A stretch of DNA of 64,000 bases, from assembly GCA_028023455.1 (NCBI GenBank), contig JAQFVV010012416.1:3763594-3827593 (forward strand), in the 5' to 3' direction. The position numbers were made by a program, and so were the translations under genes. Origin of the DNA: Epiperipatus broadwayi. Lineage: Eukaryota; Onychophora; Udeonychophora; Euonychophora; Peripatidae. Positions within the stretch are counted from its first letter, which is position 1. Each line of letters starts with the position of its first letter. This document shows, piece after piece, positions 36,146 through 46,550 of the stretch. The notes under the pieces were generated by a model that saw only the letters and a list, made by a program, of their open reading frames with translations, did not search any database and was not told where the DNA came from.

Positions 36146-36780
36146 CATTATAAGCTTTAAAATGATTTTTTGCTTAAAGTCCTAAAAATACTTACCTACA
36201 TTCCTGCAACAGCCAGTACAATTTTATTTTTCCCACTGAAAAAAGTGCAAACTTGCGCATTTATTTTTTTCAATAATTTTAAAATTAATCCAACTATTTC
36301 TCTCCCAGATATAACTTTATACAAATTATTGTAAATTGAAAGGCTTTTATATAAATAGTGATTTAGTTAGTCATACAGGAGTTTATATGAAATTTGAATG
36401 GTCTACTAACAGATGGAACACAACAGGATCATTCAATTGACTGATCTGAGGTTTTATTTCACTACTTTTAATTGAGAGTCAATTCTATTTTGGGACCTTT
36501 TACTCAACCATGACACTTTACCACTTTACTAAACTGCATAGGTAAAGCTTTGAAAAAGCTAAACGTTATAAATAATCTTTTATTTATATCTTCCAATATT
36601 TTTTTTCTTTTCAAAAAGATTGAAAATATAATATATACATTATTCACATAACTTTTACAGTTTGGCTTTTTATTGTTTAATAATTAAATAAATTCACTTT
36701 GCATTCCTGACTTTTTTTAATATCTTATACAAAATATATAAAAAATAAGTTTTTTAAATAAAACTTCCTCAAGAATTAAT
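36146..36780. other. No recognisable feature
   Basis: AT-rich; none. Confidence 0.45.
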
Positions 36781-36789
36781 TAAACTCTG

Positions 36790-37355
36790 GTTCTTATGGG
36801 GGGCTGTGATGTGAAGTGCTATGGGGATTAGTACGGGTTTCATCTTTCTCATCTTCAGGGCAGTAGAGATGACATGATGCATTGTGGTTTTAGTCTCTTT
36901 GTTTTCTATATGATTCATAAGTTGGTTATTAGACTATCTGATAATCTGTAGATGGCATATGATATAAGCATGTAAGACTTACAGTTTTGATTAGTGCTGC
37001 AACATTGCTTGTCTTGGCTGTGAGGATGAGAGAATCTCATGCTTGGGTGACTCAAGCCAGAGAGTTCTACTATGATTTAAACTTCAAATCGGGGCTGCTG
37101 TGTCACTCATCTCTGCCATCTGGATGGCAGGTTCTGATGCGTGGAAGGCCTCACTAGCCTGGGTTTTGGAGGGGATCTGGTTACTGTGGGGATTAGTAAG
37201 GGCATTGGATGAGAGAGTCTGAGCTTTGGAAATACCCCAAGGCCTGGTTCCTAGTCCTTAGGAGGGGGGGCTGGGACATGGGTGCTGCAGGAATTAGTAT
37301 GGATTTTCACTTTCTCATCTGGATGGTGGAGGTGATGTGATTCTTGGTAGCTGTG
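36790..37355. repeat. GC-richer block with degenerate internal repeats
   Basis: About 560 bp of clearly higher GC than the flanks. The unit with ggggctg, gggattagta, tttctcatct and ggtgatgtgat occurs at 36798-36889 and again at 37261-37351, and a partial one (gtggggattagtaaggg) at about 37185. No long frame on either strand and no recognisable protein. Possibly a decayed repeat of foreign composition. Confidence 0.55.
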
Positions 37356-37399
37356 ATCTATCTAGTTGCCATTAAGGCCAGAAGTTATTTAGTAAACTA

Positions 37400-37510
37400 T
37401 GAGAGAAGCTATGAATGGCAAGATATATGCATATACAATTCAAGGTTTTTCTGTTCACTCAGTAAATCAAGTTCTGCATTGTAAATCATAGTTTGAATCT
37501 TGTATATTAC
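37400..37510 (+). repeat. Possible tRNA-like SINE remnant
   Basis: ttcactcagtaaatcaagt and catagtttgaatcttg are spaced like decayed tRNA box A and box B. Weak. Confidence 0.25.
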
Positions 37511-37799
37511 TACATATAACATGTAAATTCAAATATTAATATTATGTTAATAAATCATATTTTGAGAAAAAAGAATTAATTAATTATATTAAACTTTCAA
37601 AACATTAAACTTACAAAGCTCACATTACAGTATTAAATAAAAATAGTAAATATTGAGCACCTAAGAGCTAGATGAATCTTATAAAAAAATGGGATAAAAT
37701 GTTTTTCAATTAAAGTCAAAATGTATATTAAATTAAGATTTTTATACATATTAAATATATATTCAAAAATGTTAATATTTTAAAACAGTGAAAATGGAA

Positions 37800-38320
37800 A
37801 TATATATATACATAACAGATACTGGTTTAGAAAGCACTTTCCACCATTTTGGTTTTTAAGGGGAGCCCCCAAATCACCTTTGACACAACCAAGCAGTAAA
37901 CAAAGTCAGTTAATATGAGCCACTAGCTTTACAATGTGTTCCAATTATTTTGACCATTTTCTAAAAAAATCACAATTTTCATCAAAAATTAAAAAATAAA
38001 CATGCAAAATCAAATACCTTTAGAAATCAAAATATCAAACTTATTAATAATTAGAAAATGACAAGGGATGGGAGAAAAGCAAAAATCACATGACCAAATG
38101 ATTGCATTATCATCGCAATCAAATAACGTGCAAAGTTTCTAGAACTATACTCAATCAAACCAAAATCAAAATAATTGGAATGTTTTGTAATATTAACAGC
38201 CTGCATTATCAAACTTGATTTAGTGCTTGGGTGTTTCAGTGGTGGTTTTGGGACTCCCTTTAGAAACCAAAATGGCAGAAAACACCCTCTAAACCAGTAC
38301 CAATATAACCTAATAATGTT
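37800..38320. repeat. Foldback element, ~500 bp
   Basis: Left arm (gatactggtttagaaagcac, ccaccattttggttttta, aggggagcccccaaatcacc) is inverted relative to the right (ggtggttttgggactccctt, tagaaaccaaaatggcag, accctctaaaccagtacc). The 103-residue minus-strand frame at 38051-38362 is inside the right arm and is an accident of it. Confidence 0.8.
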
Positions 38321-38849
38321 GAGTTTGTAAATAAGTATGATATTGTTGAAAGTTTGATACAATTTATTAAATGTTGAAAATATTTTTAAATATTGTCTTA
38401 CATACTATATGATTAAATAAATGGTTATAAATAATGTGCAGCCATTATAAACAATAATAAATAAATATGGGCATGGTATTAATTTCATGCTAAATAATTT
38501 ATCATATTGACTGGTCAATACGAGTACTGCTATTATCATGTCAAAAAAAAGTGATAATAATAATACTTCTGGGAGGAAATTAGGTAAGGGAATAAATAAT
38601 TCTTCATCTAATAGACATTACCCAGTCAGTGCCATTGTTTATATCTCATTCAAGTGATTTCTAAATTCATATGTTAAGTTGGTTGTATTTTTTATAAAAA
38701 GTGAAGTTTTTTCAAAATCAAACTTTCCAAAGAAGATCACAATATCTTGACAATTTAATAAATTAATCAATATTTATCACTCAGCATGATTGTTTCAGTC
38801 ACTACACATAACCACCATTTCATATGCTTATACAGGCTATTAATAATAG
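38321..38849. other. No recognisable feature
   Basis: AT-rich; none. Confidence 0.45.
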
Positions 38850-39415
38850 TAGAAAATTCTCCATACAGTACTATGTGGTACACATATGATCACATAATGT
38901 TTTGATGGTTTTATTCCTATCCTGCCCATGGGATAATGATAACTGTGTTTTTTGAAAAATCAAAGGCACCAAAATGTATAGATGCCGAACCGGGTTCAAA
39001 CCTATATGATTATGCAAGCAACAAGTGAATGAGCTTGGATTCAAAACATTATTGTATTTTTTTCTTCTTAGGCTCCTAATTCTATAGTTAATTAAATAGG
39101 TAAAAAGAAGCTATTGAAGTGTTGCATAAGATCCTAAGATCTAGATGCAGTGTTCTCAAATCTAAGGTTATTTGGGGGCTCCTAGCTTTATAGTTACTAA
39201 ACAGATAAAAGAAGGTTTCTGAAGTGTTGCATTCTATTTTAAGATCTAGGTGCAGTGCTCTCAAATCTAAGGCTTTTCACTGAAGAAAGCCACAAGCTGG
39301 AAACTAGTCCAGGGATATTGGATTACTAGATACTAGATAGGGATTTTATGTACAAACCATTTTGCATCCATTGATTATGAAGGCTTGCACATGATGGCAC
39401 TACTGCATGGTGACT
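38850..39415 (+). repeat. Family B element, long copy with internal duplication
   Basis: From left: tctccatacagta block, acatatgatcacat, ggcaccaaaatgtatagatg, ggttcaaacctatatg, gagcttggattcaaaa; then a segment of about 115 bp (ggctcctaattctatag to ctctcaaatctaagg) present twice at 39070-39165 and 39178-39272; then the hammerhead, ggcat block and the ggcactactgcatgg end. The 46.0-kb copy has the same order, so the left part belongs to the element. Confidence 0.75.
39263..39323 (+). ncRNA. Type I hammerhead ribozyme, family B
   Basis: CTGAAGA at 39280-39286, stem II agc/gct with loop cacaa, GAAA from 39300, stem III ac/gt, U then C cleavage site; outer stem I aatctaa pairs with ttggatt (with G-T). 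The first stem I pair beside the cleavage site is mismatched, so activity is uncertain. Confidence 0.6.
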
Positions 39416-39639
39416 TAATACTGTTATAAATACATATTCTAAAAAAAATATTTTGGCAGTCTTTATTGCAAAACAAAATTTACAAACAAAATTCTATATT
39501 TAAAAAGACCTTTACAATGCGTGATTGTAGATATTGTGAAGATGAATATTTGTCTAAATCTATTAAGTTCAAGTGACACATTAAGCTAATGAGCAACTTA
39601 ATGATACTATGTCAAATAGATTTACACATCACATGATCA

Positions 39640-39682
39640 TATCACATGATGTATGGAGAGTTTTGCCTGTTTAGATTTACAC
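39640..39682 (+). repeat. Family B end fragment
   Basis: cacatgatgtatggagag followed by ttttgcctgttta matches the right end of family B only. Confidence 0.6.
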
Positions 39683-40865
39683 ATATGATATTCAAGTTTC
39701 AACATTAATGGATAAGAAAAAAATTGAAACACGTAAAATCAAATTCGGTTGCAAACATGATATTTGCAAGTGATGAAACAATGTTTATTCTATAATGAAT
39801 TATCTATTATTTATCTGCAAATTTCTTTATTCTTATTAAGAGCCCCCTTAGATATCAGCCTATCAACTATGCAACTTTGACCTATAAGATTTTTTTTTTT
39901 ATACGATCACCAACATCTCCCATTCTTTCTTTGAATTCTTAAGAACTAATTAATATATATACTTTGTAACATATATAAATTACCTACTTACAATAGTTTC
40001 TTTTAAATCTTAATTGCGACATATATTTCAAACAAGAGATCTGATACACAATATGATAACTTGCTTCACAGCTAATAACATAATTATTCCATTGATAAAC
40101 TATTAAATTATTTTACAGTAAATAAACATACTATGTGTACATGTGTGTGCACATGTGCATGATAGTGTGGGACTCTTGCCATATAACTGAATTCAAATGT
40201 TGGTAATTTTGAAGTTTCAGTTAGAGTTACAAATTTATTTTCAGATACTCCATTTATATTCAACCAGATTATTAATAAATCTTCGTTAGTAAATGGGTAT
40301 CTAGTTATTATTAAAATAAATGATAAAAAACAGAATGAAAAGTTGCTCAAATTCTTACTATCAAGCAAATAACAAGACTAATGATTAGCGCCTACTCCAT
40401 TGTTTATCTATGAAAGGCTGTTGTAGAAACTTTTATTCATATAGTGAACTATTTAAACAATATTTTATTTTTTATTTATATAGACACATCTTACATTTAT
40501 GAAATTGTGTTTATGTAAAGGAAAATTGGCAGAAGTTAAGTACAAAATACAAAACATTAAAAATATGAGATGTCATATTCAATACTATCTTAAGGCGTTG
40601 CAGTTCATATATATATATATATGTGTGTGAATATAATGAGAAAAAAATGTCCTTAATAGAGAATCTGACGTAATTCAAAAATTATATATGATTATATATT
40701 ATAATAGTAGGATCTTGTGAGAAGAAGCAGATTGATAGCCCAATAAAAAATTGAAGACCTAGGAAGAATGCAGAGTGCATCTTGAGTTGCCGAACTTTTT
40801 GTATATCTTTAATGTAAAAAAAATATTTTCAACTTAGCTGATATATATATATGAGTTATAATCCA
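39683..40865. other. No recognisable feature
   Basis: AT-rich; an 86-residue minus frame (40108-40368) with a His-rich end (HAHVHTHVH from a tg/ca run) has no support as a gene. Confidence 0.4.
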
Positions 40866-40867
40866 GA

Positions 40868-41135
40868 AGTAATGCACTGCTTGCCTATGACTTAAGATTC
40901 GAATCTGGATTGAATAAAATTTTCTTCAAGAATTTTAATAATTATTTTCAGATAGCTGATCTAACTAACCATTCGAAAGTAATCAGTAAGTGGATCTCTA
41001 GAAATTCTTAAAGAGAACAATAATAAAAAACCACACTAGCTCTCACAACCTAGAAATTGGAAACCTGGTGAATAGAGCTTTCTCTTTTACAGTTCCTTGG
41101 TTAGAAAGGTTTTTATTCTGCAATAGGCTATATAT
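40868..41135 (+). repeat. Second SINE-like family, copy 1
   Basis: aagattcgaatctggattg resembles a tRNA box B; the blocks after it (ttttcttcaag, agtggatctctagaa, aattggaaacctggtgaata gagc, ctcttttacagttccttggt) recur in the same order at 50.9, 51.8 and 52.3 kb. Confidence 0.55.
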
Positions 41136-42310
41136 ATATAATCGTTTTATCTTTTTATTTATATATAAGAAACTAAAAACTACAAAAACCAAAGATAGAG
41201 ATAAATGTTACTTACCTATAAATAAATAAGTGATGAGAAAAAGATTGTTTGGTTAATAGACTATCCACATGAAATGCGTTATTCAACAACTGCCCGTGCT
41301 ACGGATTTGTTCTAAGAATGTAAACAGGAATTCATTGACGATTGTAAAGAGGTATTTAAAATTATTGCCTTTTAATATTACATAACTTGAAAAAAGTATT
41401 ATAAAACTGAGTAAATTCTGTAGAGCAGATCTCCAAAGTATTATCTTCCGAGTATTACTTAACAAATTTAATCCAACGGGTGATGAAACATTGGAGAATA
41501 AAGTATTAAAAACTAACGAAAATATAAGCAGGATACTCTTCAATATATATATTTCAGAAATATGTAGTTTCAAACCAAACCGGAACAATATCCAAAAGAG
41601 GCACCTATTAAAATAATAATATTAATTAAACTATTTTTTTAATTCATATTTAAACTTAACATAATAAAATAAATTCTGGAAAATATATATATTTTAAAAA
41701 AATTAAGAATAAGAATCAGTTAGAAAGATCTGTGGAAAATATAAAAAAGACGAATCTAAAAACGGTTATTGTTAGATGATAATAAGATAAAAAGTAAATA
41801 TTGAAGTGTGAAAAAGAAATCAAATGATAAGATAAATATTAAGCACACAATCCTAGCATGATGCTTACAAGTATATATTTGTTTTATGGACAGTGTGGAA
41901 ACAAGATTAAACTGACCTTCACCCTTTGGTTAAGAACACCCTAGCAATCTTTTATCGAATAATATTCTATGGTTATCTAGGTTGGCCACTGACTTGCTAG
42001 GTGGGCAACAATTATTTTAAAAAATTTAAGTTTCACTTGAATTGGATTATCAATTCATAGAAAAGATGAGACCTGGTTTTTAAATTATAGGAAGATAAAA
42101 AATGATTTAAATTAAAGTTGGAGATATTCCTTTGGGAAGATAACAGATAATGATGCTAAAAATGAAAAGAAGTTGGCAGTAAAATTAACAAAGTTAAATA
42201 TTTGTGAATTTTCTTTAAAGAAACGCAAAAATAAATTATCATGATTTCATAGTTTGTGTATAATATTTAAATATATATTATAGTAAAAAAACATTTATGC
42301 TAAAAGATAT
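41136..42310. other. No gene recognised; open frames on both strands at 41.28-41.60 kb
   Basis: The minus strand is open for 101 codons at 41283-41588 and the plus strand for roughly 70 codons at about 41390-41610 (including FRVLLNKFNPTGDETLENK). Neither resembles a family I know. The stretch has a few more CG dinucleotides than its flanks. It could be an old element or an exon; I leave it uncalled. Confidence 0.3.
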
Positions 42311-42317
42311 ATATATA

Positions 42318-42323
42318 TTTATT
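42318..42323 (-). promoter_or_regulatory. Polyadenylation signal AATAAA
   Basis: Minus-strand AATAAA about 105 nt beyond the stop of the terminal exon at 42429-42647. Such hexamers are common in AT-rich DNA, so the context gives it weight rather than the motif. Confidence 0.5.
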
Positions 42324-42428
42324 AAGGAAAAAATGCAGGTGACTGATCACCCACTACATGATGTAAATACATTGTTCAATATTACAAGGTGAAACAATTA
42401 TAGACCAGGTTTACAAAAGTACATACGC

Positions 42429-42647
42429 TTAATTACAATTATATCCATACAAGAGTTTAATGAGTGACGAGCACAGATCTGCACTGCTGGAAAACAATCC
42501 ATCAAGGGGTGCAGCAAACCATGAGAGTGGAAACGGCACTGGAAACTTTGACCCTGTACCCTCCCGGTAGGCTTTCCGGGTAGCGGCAATAATCGTCAAC
42601 AGCCCGCATCCATAAACCAGACCCCCAACGACCGCCACCATCGACCC
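42429..42647 (-). CDS. Terminal exon of an unidentified membrane protein gene
   Basis: The strongest host-gene signal in the window. On the minus strand a pyrimidine-rich tract ends in tttctttctcag at 42648-42659 and opens an in-frame exon of 72 codons ending in TAA at 42429-42431. The peptide begins GSMVAVVGGLVYGCGLLTII, one probable membrane segment, followed by basic AATRKAYREG, then KFPVPFPLSWFAAPLDGLF and a Ser/Leu-rich end finishing YGYNCN. GC and CG dinucleotide content are well above the flanks, as for a real exon. Acceptor phase is 0. The rest of the gene would lie at higher coordinates, beyond large introns, or outside the window; I found no other exon. An internal ATG start at 42641 is possible but less likely given the acceptor. 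Overlapping frames at 42398-42589 and 42502-42765 are shadows. Family not recognised. Confidence 0.6.
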   Translation of the reverse strand, partial: GSMVAVVGGLVYGCGLLTIIAATRKAYREGTGSKFPVPFPLSWFAAPLDGLFSSSADLCSSLIKLLYGYNCN

Positions 42648-42822
42648 CTGAGAAAGAAATAAGGAGTGCAGACCTGTGCCGGCAAATATTACAGCAAGAC
42701 TCCATTAATGTTACAGATATATTTCTAGCTGGAGTGTCTGGTATATTTTTCAGAGTCATTTTCACATAATTTACATTAAAGCTGCCCTGACATTTATTTA
42801 CATATTAATTAAAGTATGAACT

Positions 42823-43125
42823 CAGATTTTCAAGCATCCTTCAATTAACCACACTTTCATACCACTGATACACATGACTACACACATGAAGAAAAGATAA
42901 ATAATCACAAATAACCGTATTTCGTGCTAAACCAGCACCCATCAGTTGGTCCAGATTATCATCTCCCACACATATATATATAATCAGTGCTCAGTTTATA
43001 TTAAGATAGCAAATCTTCATACTTTAATGGACAGGCTTCAATCTACTCCAATCTCCAATTTTTCAGCCATCCATATCATTGAAAATCTGATGATGAAAAC
43101 CCAAATCCCATGCTGATGCCAATAT
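42823..43125 (-). repeat. Family A repeat, reverse orientation
   Basis: Runs, on the minus strand, from the ttttcatcatcagattttca block through the hammerhead to the tRNA-like block (gaactcagattttcaag on the plus strand). It lies in the presumed last intron of the gene with the exon at 42429-42647. Confidence 0.8.
42901..42962 (-). ncRNA. Hammerhead, family A, one core change
   Basis: Minus strand core is CTGATGG (A9 to G) with GAAA intact, stem II gtgct/agcac with a proper G-C closing pair, stem I accaa and gataatc strands. The A9 change predicts loss of activity, and the stem III/cleavage region is altered. Confidence 0.6.
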
Positions 43126-43635
43126 TATTAATTAAAGAGAAATAAGAAATTATTGTATTTTTGAGGGGGGGGGTAAGTAATTAAGTCGTTTATATATAAT
43201 TGATTAAACTAATAAAGAAAGAAAATACCTTATTTTTTAGTTGAACTAAAAGAGATTAAAGTGTTTTAAAATGTATTCCTTCATATTAGCAAAATTAGTT
43301 TTATTTATGGATCCTTCAAAGTGGAAAAATGAGTTGATCATAATTAGAAGGCAGAGCTAAACAAGATTCATAAAGAAGAGAACTAAAAGGGTGAAACATT
43401 AGTATTAGAAAAATCTGGGCCTGAAGTTCCAATCAAGCTTACGCTTTTAGTTTCACAAGACATATAGACTTTTATTCAATTTGGTAAGATTTATGACAAA
43501 TACTTTTAAAAGTATAAAGCAAACAATGTATAAAATTATACATATATTAGTTCATAGTATATATAATTTATAAGTAGAATAAAATATCCATTTGGTAATA
43601 AATATTGTACTAAAAAATAATAATGAAATATCGTC
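43126..43635. other. No recognisable feature
   Basis: AT-rich with a run of G at 43165-43172. Confidence 0.45.
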
Positions 43636-43639
43636 ATCA

Positions 43640-44430
43640 TCACTTTCAACCATTATCGATCCACTGCAGGATCAAGGTTTCTCCAAGTTCTATCCATATT
43701 CTCTGATTTCTAGCCCCTCTTCTCCACATCACCCCAGCACATTTCTTTATTTCATCAATTCATCTTACATGTAGTCTCTTTCTAGGTTTTTTACAATCTC
43801 TTGGAATCCACTTTAAGATTTCACCTATTATCATCTCTTCCAGAAATATGTCCAGCCCAATACCACTTGTCTTTTGTTTCACTGATACCAGTAATACCTA
43901 TTTGTTCTTTCATCCATATTATTTCTAAACAGACATCTTTTCATACTTTCATGAGTGGTCTGAAGTTTCTGTATTGCTCATCTGTTAAGTCTCAGATCTA
44001 TAAATAAGAACTGGTAAAACACATTTATTAAAAATCTTCCTTTTCCAACACATGGACCCTTTTAATATTCAGTTATTTCTACCAAAAGCACTCCAACAAG
44101 TTTAATTCTATGATTAAATTCATCCACTATGTTTCTATCTGTTATAATAATCTTACCAAGATATTTATAGTTGTCCATTATGTTTCTATCTGTTGTAATA
44201 ATTTATCTGTTATAATAATCTTACCAAGATATTTATAGTTGTCCATTATGTTTCTATCTGTTGTAATAATCTGACAAAGATATTTATAGTTATCTTTTTC
44301 TAACTCATCATTATGAATCCTTATTTTCTTATTTTGAGAAAATCTATTAAACATTACTTTAGTCTTTTTAATATTTATCTTTAATCCTACTTTCTTACTT
44401 TCATCTGATAACTCCTTCAACAAAAATAAT
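43640..44430 (-). mobile_element. RTE-like LINE, 3' part with internal duplications
   Basis: Minus strand: KKVGLKINIKKTKVMFNRFS, then NYKYLCQIITTDRNIMDNYK, with the YKYLG-IITTDRNIMD segment repeated three times in tandem (44120-44290), then broken matches to the RSMERC and WAGHIS regions down to the ccactgcaggatc tail at 43660. Its 5' limit coincides with the Tigger copy at 44433, at a TA. Dead copy. Confidence 0.85.
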
Positions 44431-44432
44431 AT

Positions 44433-45806
44433 ACACCTGGGTCTCATTTTATGCGGATTTTTTAAATGTGATTTTGAAGTTGTGCTATTCATGTTTCTTC
44501 TTAATATCTTTGTATACGTTTTTTTTTATGTGATAAAAATTATTAGATCAGAAGTTGAGCTCCAATAATGCGCTATTACTTTAAATATTATAAATTTCAC
44601 ACCCTCACACGTCATATTTAAAGTAATAGTGCATTATCAGAGTTTGACTTCCATCTAATAATTTCAATATTTTCAGCACTTTATAATAGTACTGTAATAG
44701 ATTTTATGCAATAAAGAAGTTCATAATTCACTTAAAATCAGGATTTCCCCATTTTATATACACACATTAAATTTTACAAGATTATAATGTAAATCTGTTC
44801 AAACATTATATATGCCTATACTATGCATGTTGTTGTTTTGCATTTTAAATCACATTCTATTTTTGCTTTTTAAAAAAGAGTACATAAGCAATTAATCATT
44901 TAGTGTCTGCAAATTTATTTTTAAAAGCTGAGTAACAGTGGTGGGCACAATTAAATTTGACAATTAAAAATTAAAGTCTGATTTTTAATTATAATTAACA
45001 ATTTAAAAATTGCATAACATGATCTGAAATTAATGTGATGTGAAACAATGAGATTTGATTTTTAAACGGAATTGAAAATTAAAAAATTAAATAAAAAAAT
45101 AAGAATTTAATTTTTAATTGTTAGTTTTAATTAAATTTTGCCCAACAATGGTGAGTAGGTGTCTTTTTATTATCATTAAGTCTAAGTTCTTATTTTTATT
45201 TTAAACTTTTAGTTTATCCTAATTGAGAGGAAAAAACACCCAAGAAAATTAAATTCTTTGGAAACAAAAATTTCAATTTCAGATTGCTTAGCGAAATGGG
45301 AAGAATCAACAGCGATTGGAAAACATTTTAGTTTGGGTGAGTGTACTATGAGAGCAATTAAAAAAAATAAAGTTGGCGCTAGTTGCATTTCCTCTTGTGA
45401 CGAATCTGATGTCTTACCAGTTCACAAACAAACTTGCATATCATCAAATAGCGATAATGATTAAAATACTGGCATGAATGAAAAAATGTAAAATACTGTA
45501 AATTATGGATAAAAATATATTGTTTTGAATAAAATTAAATACTGTAGTTAATAAAAAAGTAAAAAAAGTTTGTCTTGTATCAATTTTTTTCAAATTTGAA
45601 ATTTTTTATTAGTCATATTTTATTTTATTTTTTTTTTATGCGAATTTTTAAATAATTTTATGTTGTTGCTTTGCTTTTATGCGATTTTTAAAAATTACAG
45701 TACATACCCCCATTTTACAAGGGAAGTTAAGTCTATTTTTGTGTGATTTCTTTTGCACATTTTCTGAGGAATATATCTACTGCATAAAATGAGACCCAGG
45801 TTTATT
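44433..45806 (+). mobile_element. Tigger/pogo-like DNA transposon, deletion derivative (copy A)
   Basis: Inverted ends: cacctgggtctcattttatg at 44436 and its inverse (ataaaatgagacccagg) at 45785-45801, with TA on both outer sides, the target of the Tc1/mariner-pogo superfamily. Near the left end an inner hairpin (44549-44665, gatcagaagttgagctc / gagtttgacttccatcta arms) is present. The transposase is reduced to an N-terminal part at 45258-45464. It inserted beside or into the RTE relic to its left. Copy B at 59988-62239 is in the opposite orientation. Confidence 0.85.
45258..45464 (+). pseudogene. Tigger/pogo transposase N-terminus (CENP-B-type HTH), truncated
   Basis: 68 codons: ETKISISDCLAKWEESTAIG, KHFSLGECTMRAIKKNKVG and onward match the pattern of the first helix-turn-helix of Tigger/CENP-B DNA-binding domains (I-D-L-G-S-T-I-A--F-I--STVR-IKKNK). 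This domain binds transposon ends. The second helix-turn-helix and the DDE catalytic domain are absent, so it cannot transpose alone. The frame is open upstream (VYPN-E-KKHPRKLNSLETK), so the ATG-like start is not certain. The same short frame is intact in copy B, with changes, including its length, which is notable for a fragment. Confidence 0.75.
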
Positions 45807-45817
45807 ATGAAAAGTAT

Positions 45818-45975
45818 TATAATCCAGAAAAGTACTTTCAATTAATCACTTAACCTTCTTCAACTGTCATTTTAATTTCAATTTTTAATTCAAATTCCAC
45901 TACATTTGAATTGAAATGACAGTTGAAAAAGTTTAACTGATTAACTGACAATATTTCTGTGGATTATACTTTTTA
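45818..45975. repeat. Small foldback, ~155 bp
   Basis: aagtattataatccagaaaa and its inverse (gtggattatacttttt) flank inner arms cttcaactgtcattttaa / ttgaaatgacagttgaa. Its outer sequence (aatccagaaaagtacttt) resembles the arms of the PLE foldback at 47.5-48.0 kb (aatccgcagaagtactttt), so it may be a solo PLE pseudo-LTR pair. Confidence 0.6.
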
Positions 45976-46550
45976 AAACAGGCAAAAACTCACTATACAT
46001 ATTGCCACACACAGCAAGCTAGAGTAATCAATGGATGCCAAAAGGCTTGTGCATAAAATCCCCATCTAGTGCCTACTCATTCAATATTCCAGACCAGTTT
46101 CTGGCTTGTGGCCTTCGTCAGTGAGGAGCCTTGGATCTGAGAGCACTGCACCTAGATCTTAGGATCTAATGCAACCCCCTAGCAGCCACCTTTTATCTCC
46201 ACTTAAATACAAAACTATGAGTCTCAAATTGAAAACACCTCAATATTTTCAATCCAAGCTCATCAGCTTATATAGCCATATAGGTCTGAACTCAGTTCAT
46301 TTCCTATACATTTTGGTGTCTTTGGTTCTTTAATAACCATAGCCACCACTATCCTATTAGGCAGGAATGGTTTTAAGCCAATAAACATCACATGATCACC
46401 ATTTCTTATTGGGGATTTTATGCACAAGCCTTCTGGCATCCATTGATTACTCTAGCTTGCTGTGTGTGGCAATACGTATAGTAAGTTTTTGCCTGTTTTA
46501 ATAACAGTTATAAGCAAGTACAAGAAATGGTGATCATGTGATGTTTATTG
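45976..46550. repeat. Family B foldback, long copy
   Basis: Arms 45978-46065 and 46413-46502 are near-perfect inverses (aaaacaggcaaaaactcact ... gtgcataaaatcccc). The unpaired middle carries a minus-strand hammerhead and a region shared with 38900-39080. Beyond the right arm is the gaaatggtgatcatgtgatg block. Confidence 0.85.
46078..46136 (-). ncRNA. Type I hammerhead ribozyme, family B
   Basis: Minus strand CTGACGA (46115-46121), stem II ggc/gcc with loop cacaa, GAAA, stem III ac/gt with loop tg, UC cleavage site; inner stem I ctc-a / tgg. The outer stem is weaker than in the 30.4-kb copy. Confidence 0.7.

Noticed and set aside
38051-38362. 103-codon minus-strand frame
   Set aside because: Lies in the right arm of a foldback; no family resemblance, and the inverse arm does not code.
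42502-42765. 87-codon frame overlapping the terminal exon
   Set aside because: It crosses the splice acceptor and the pyrimidine tract. The frame starting at the acceptor has the membrane segment and the stop before the poly-A signal.
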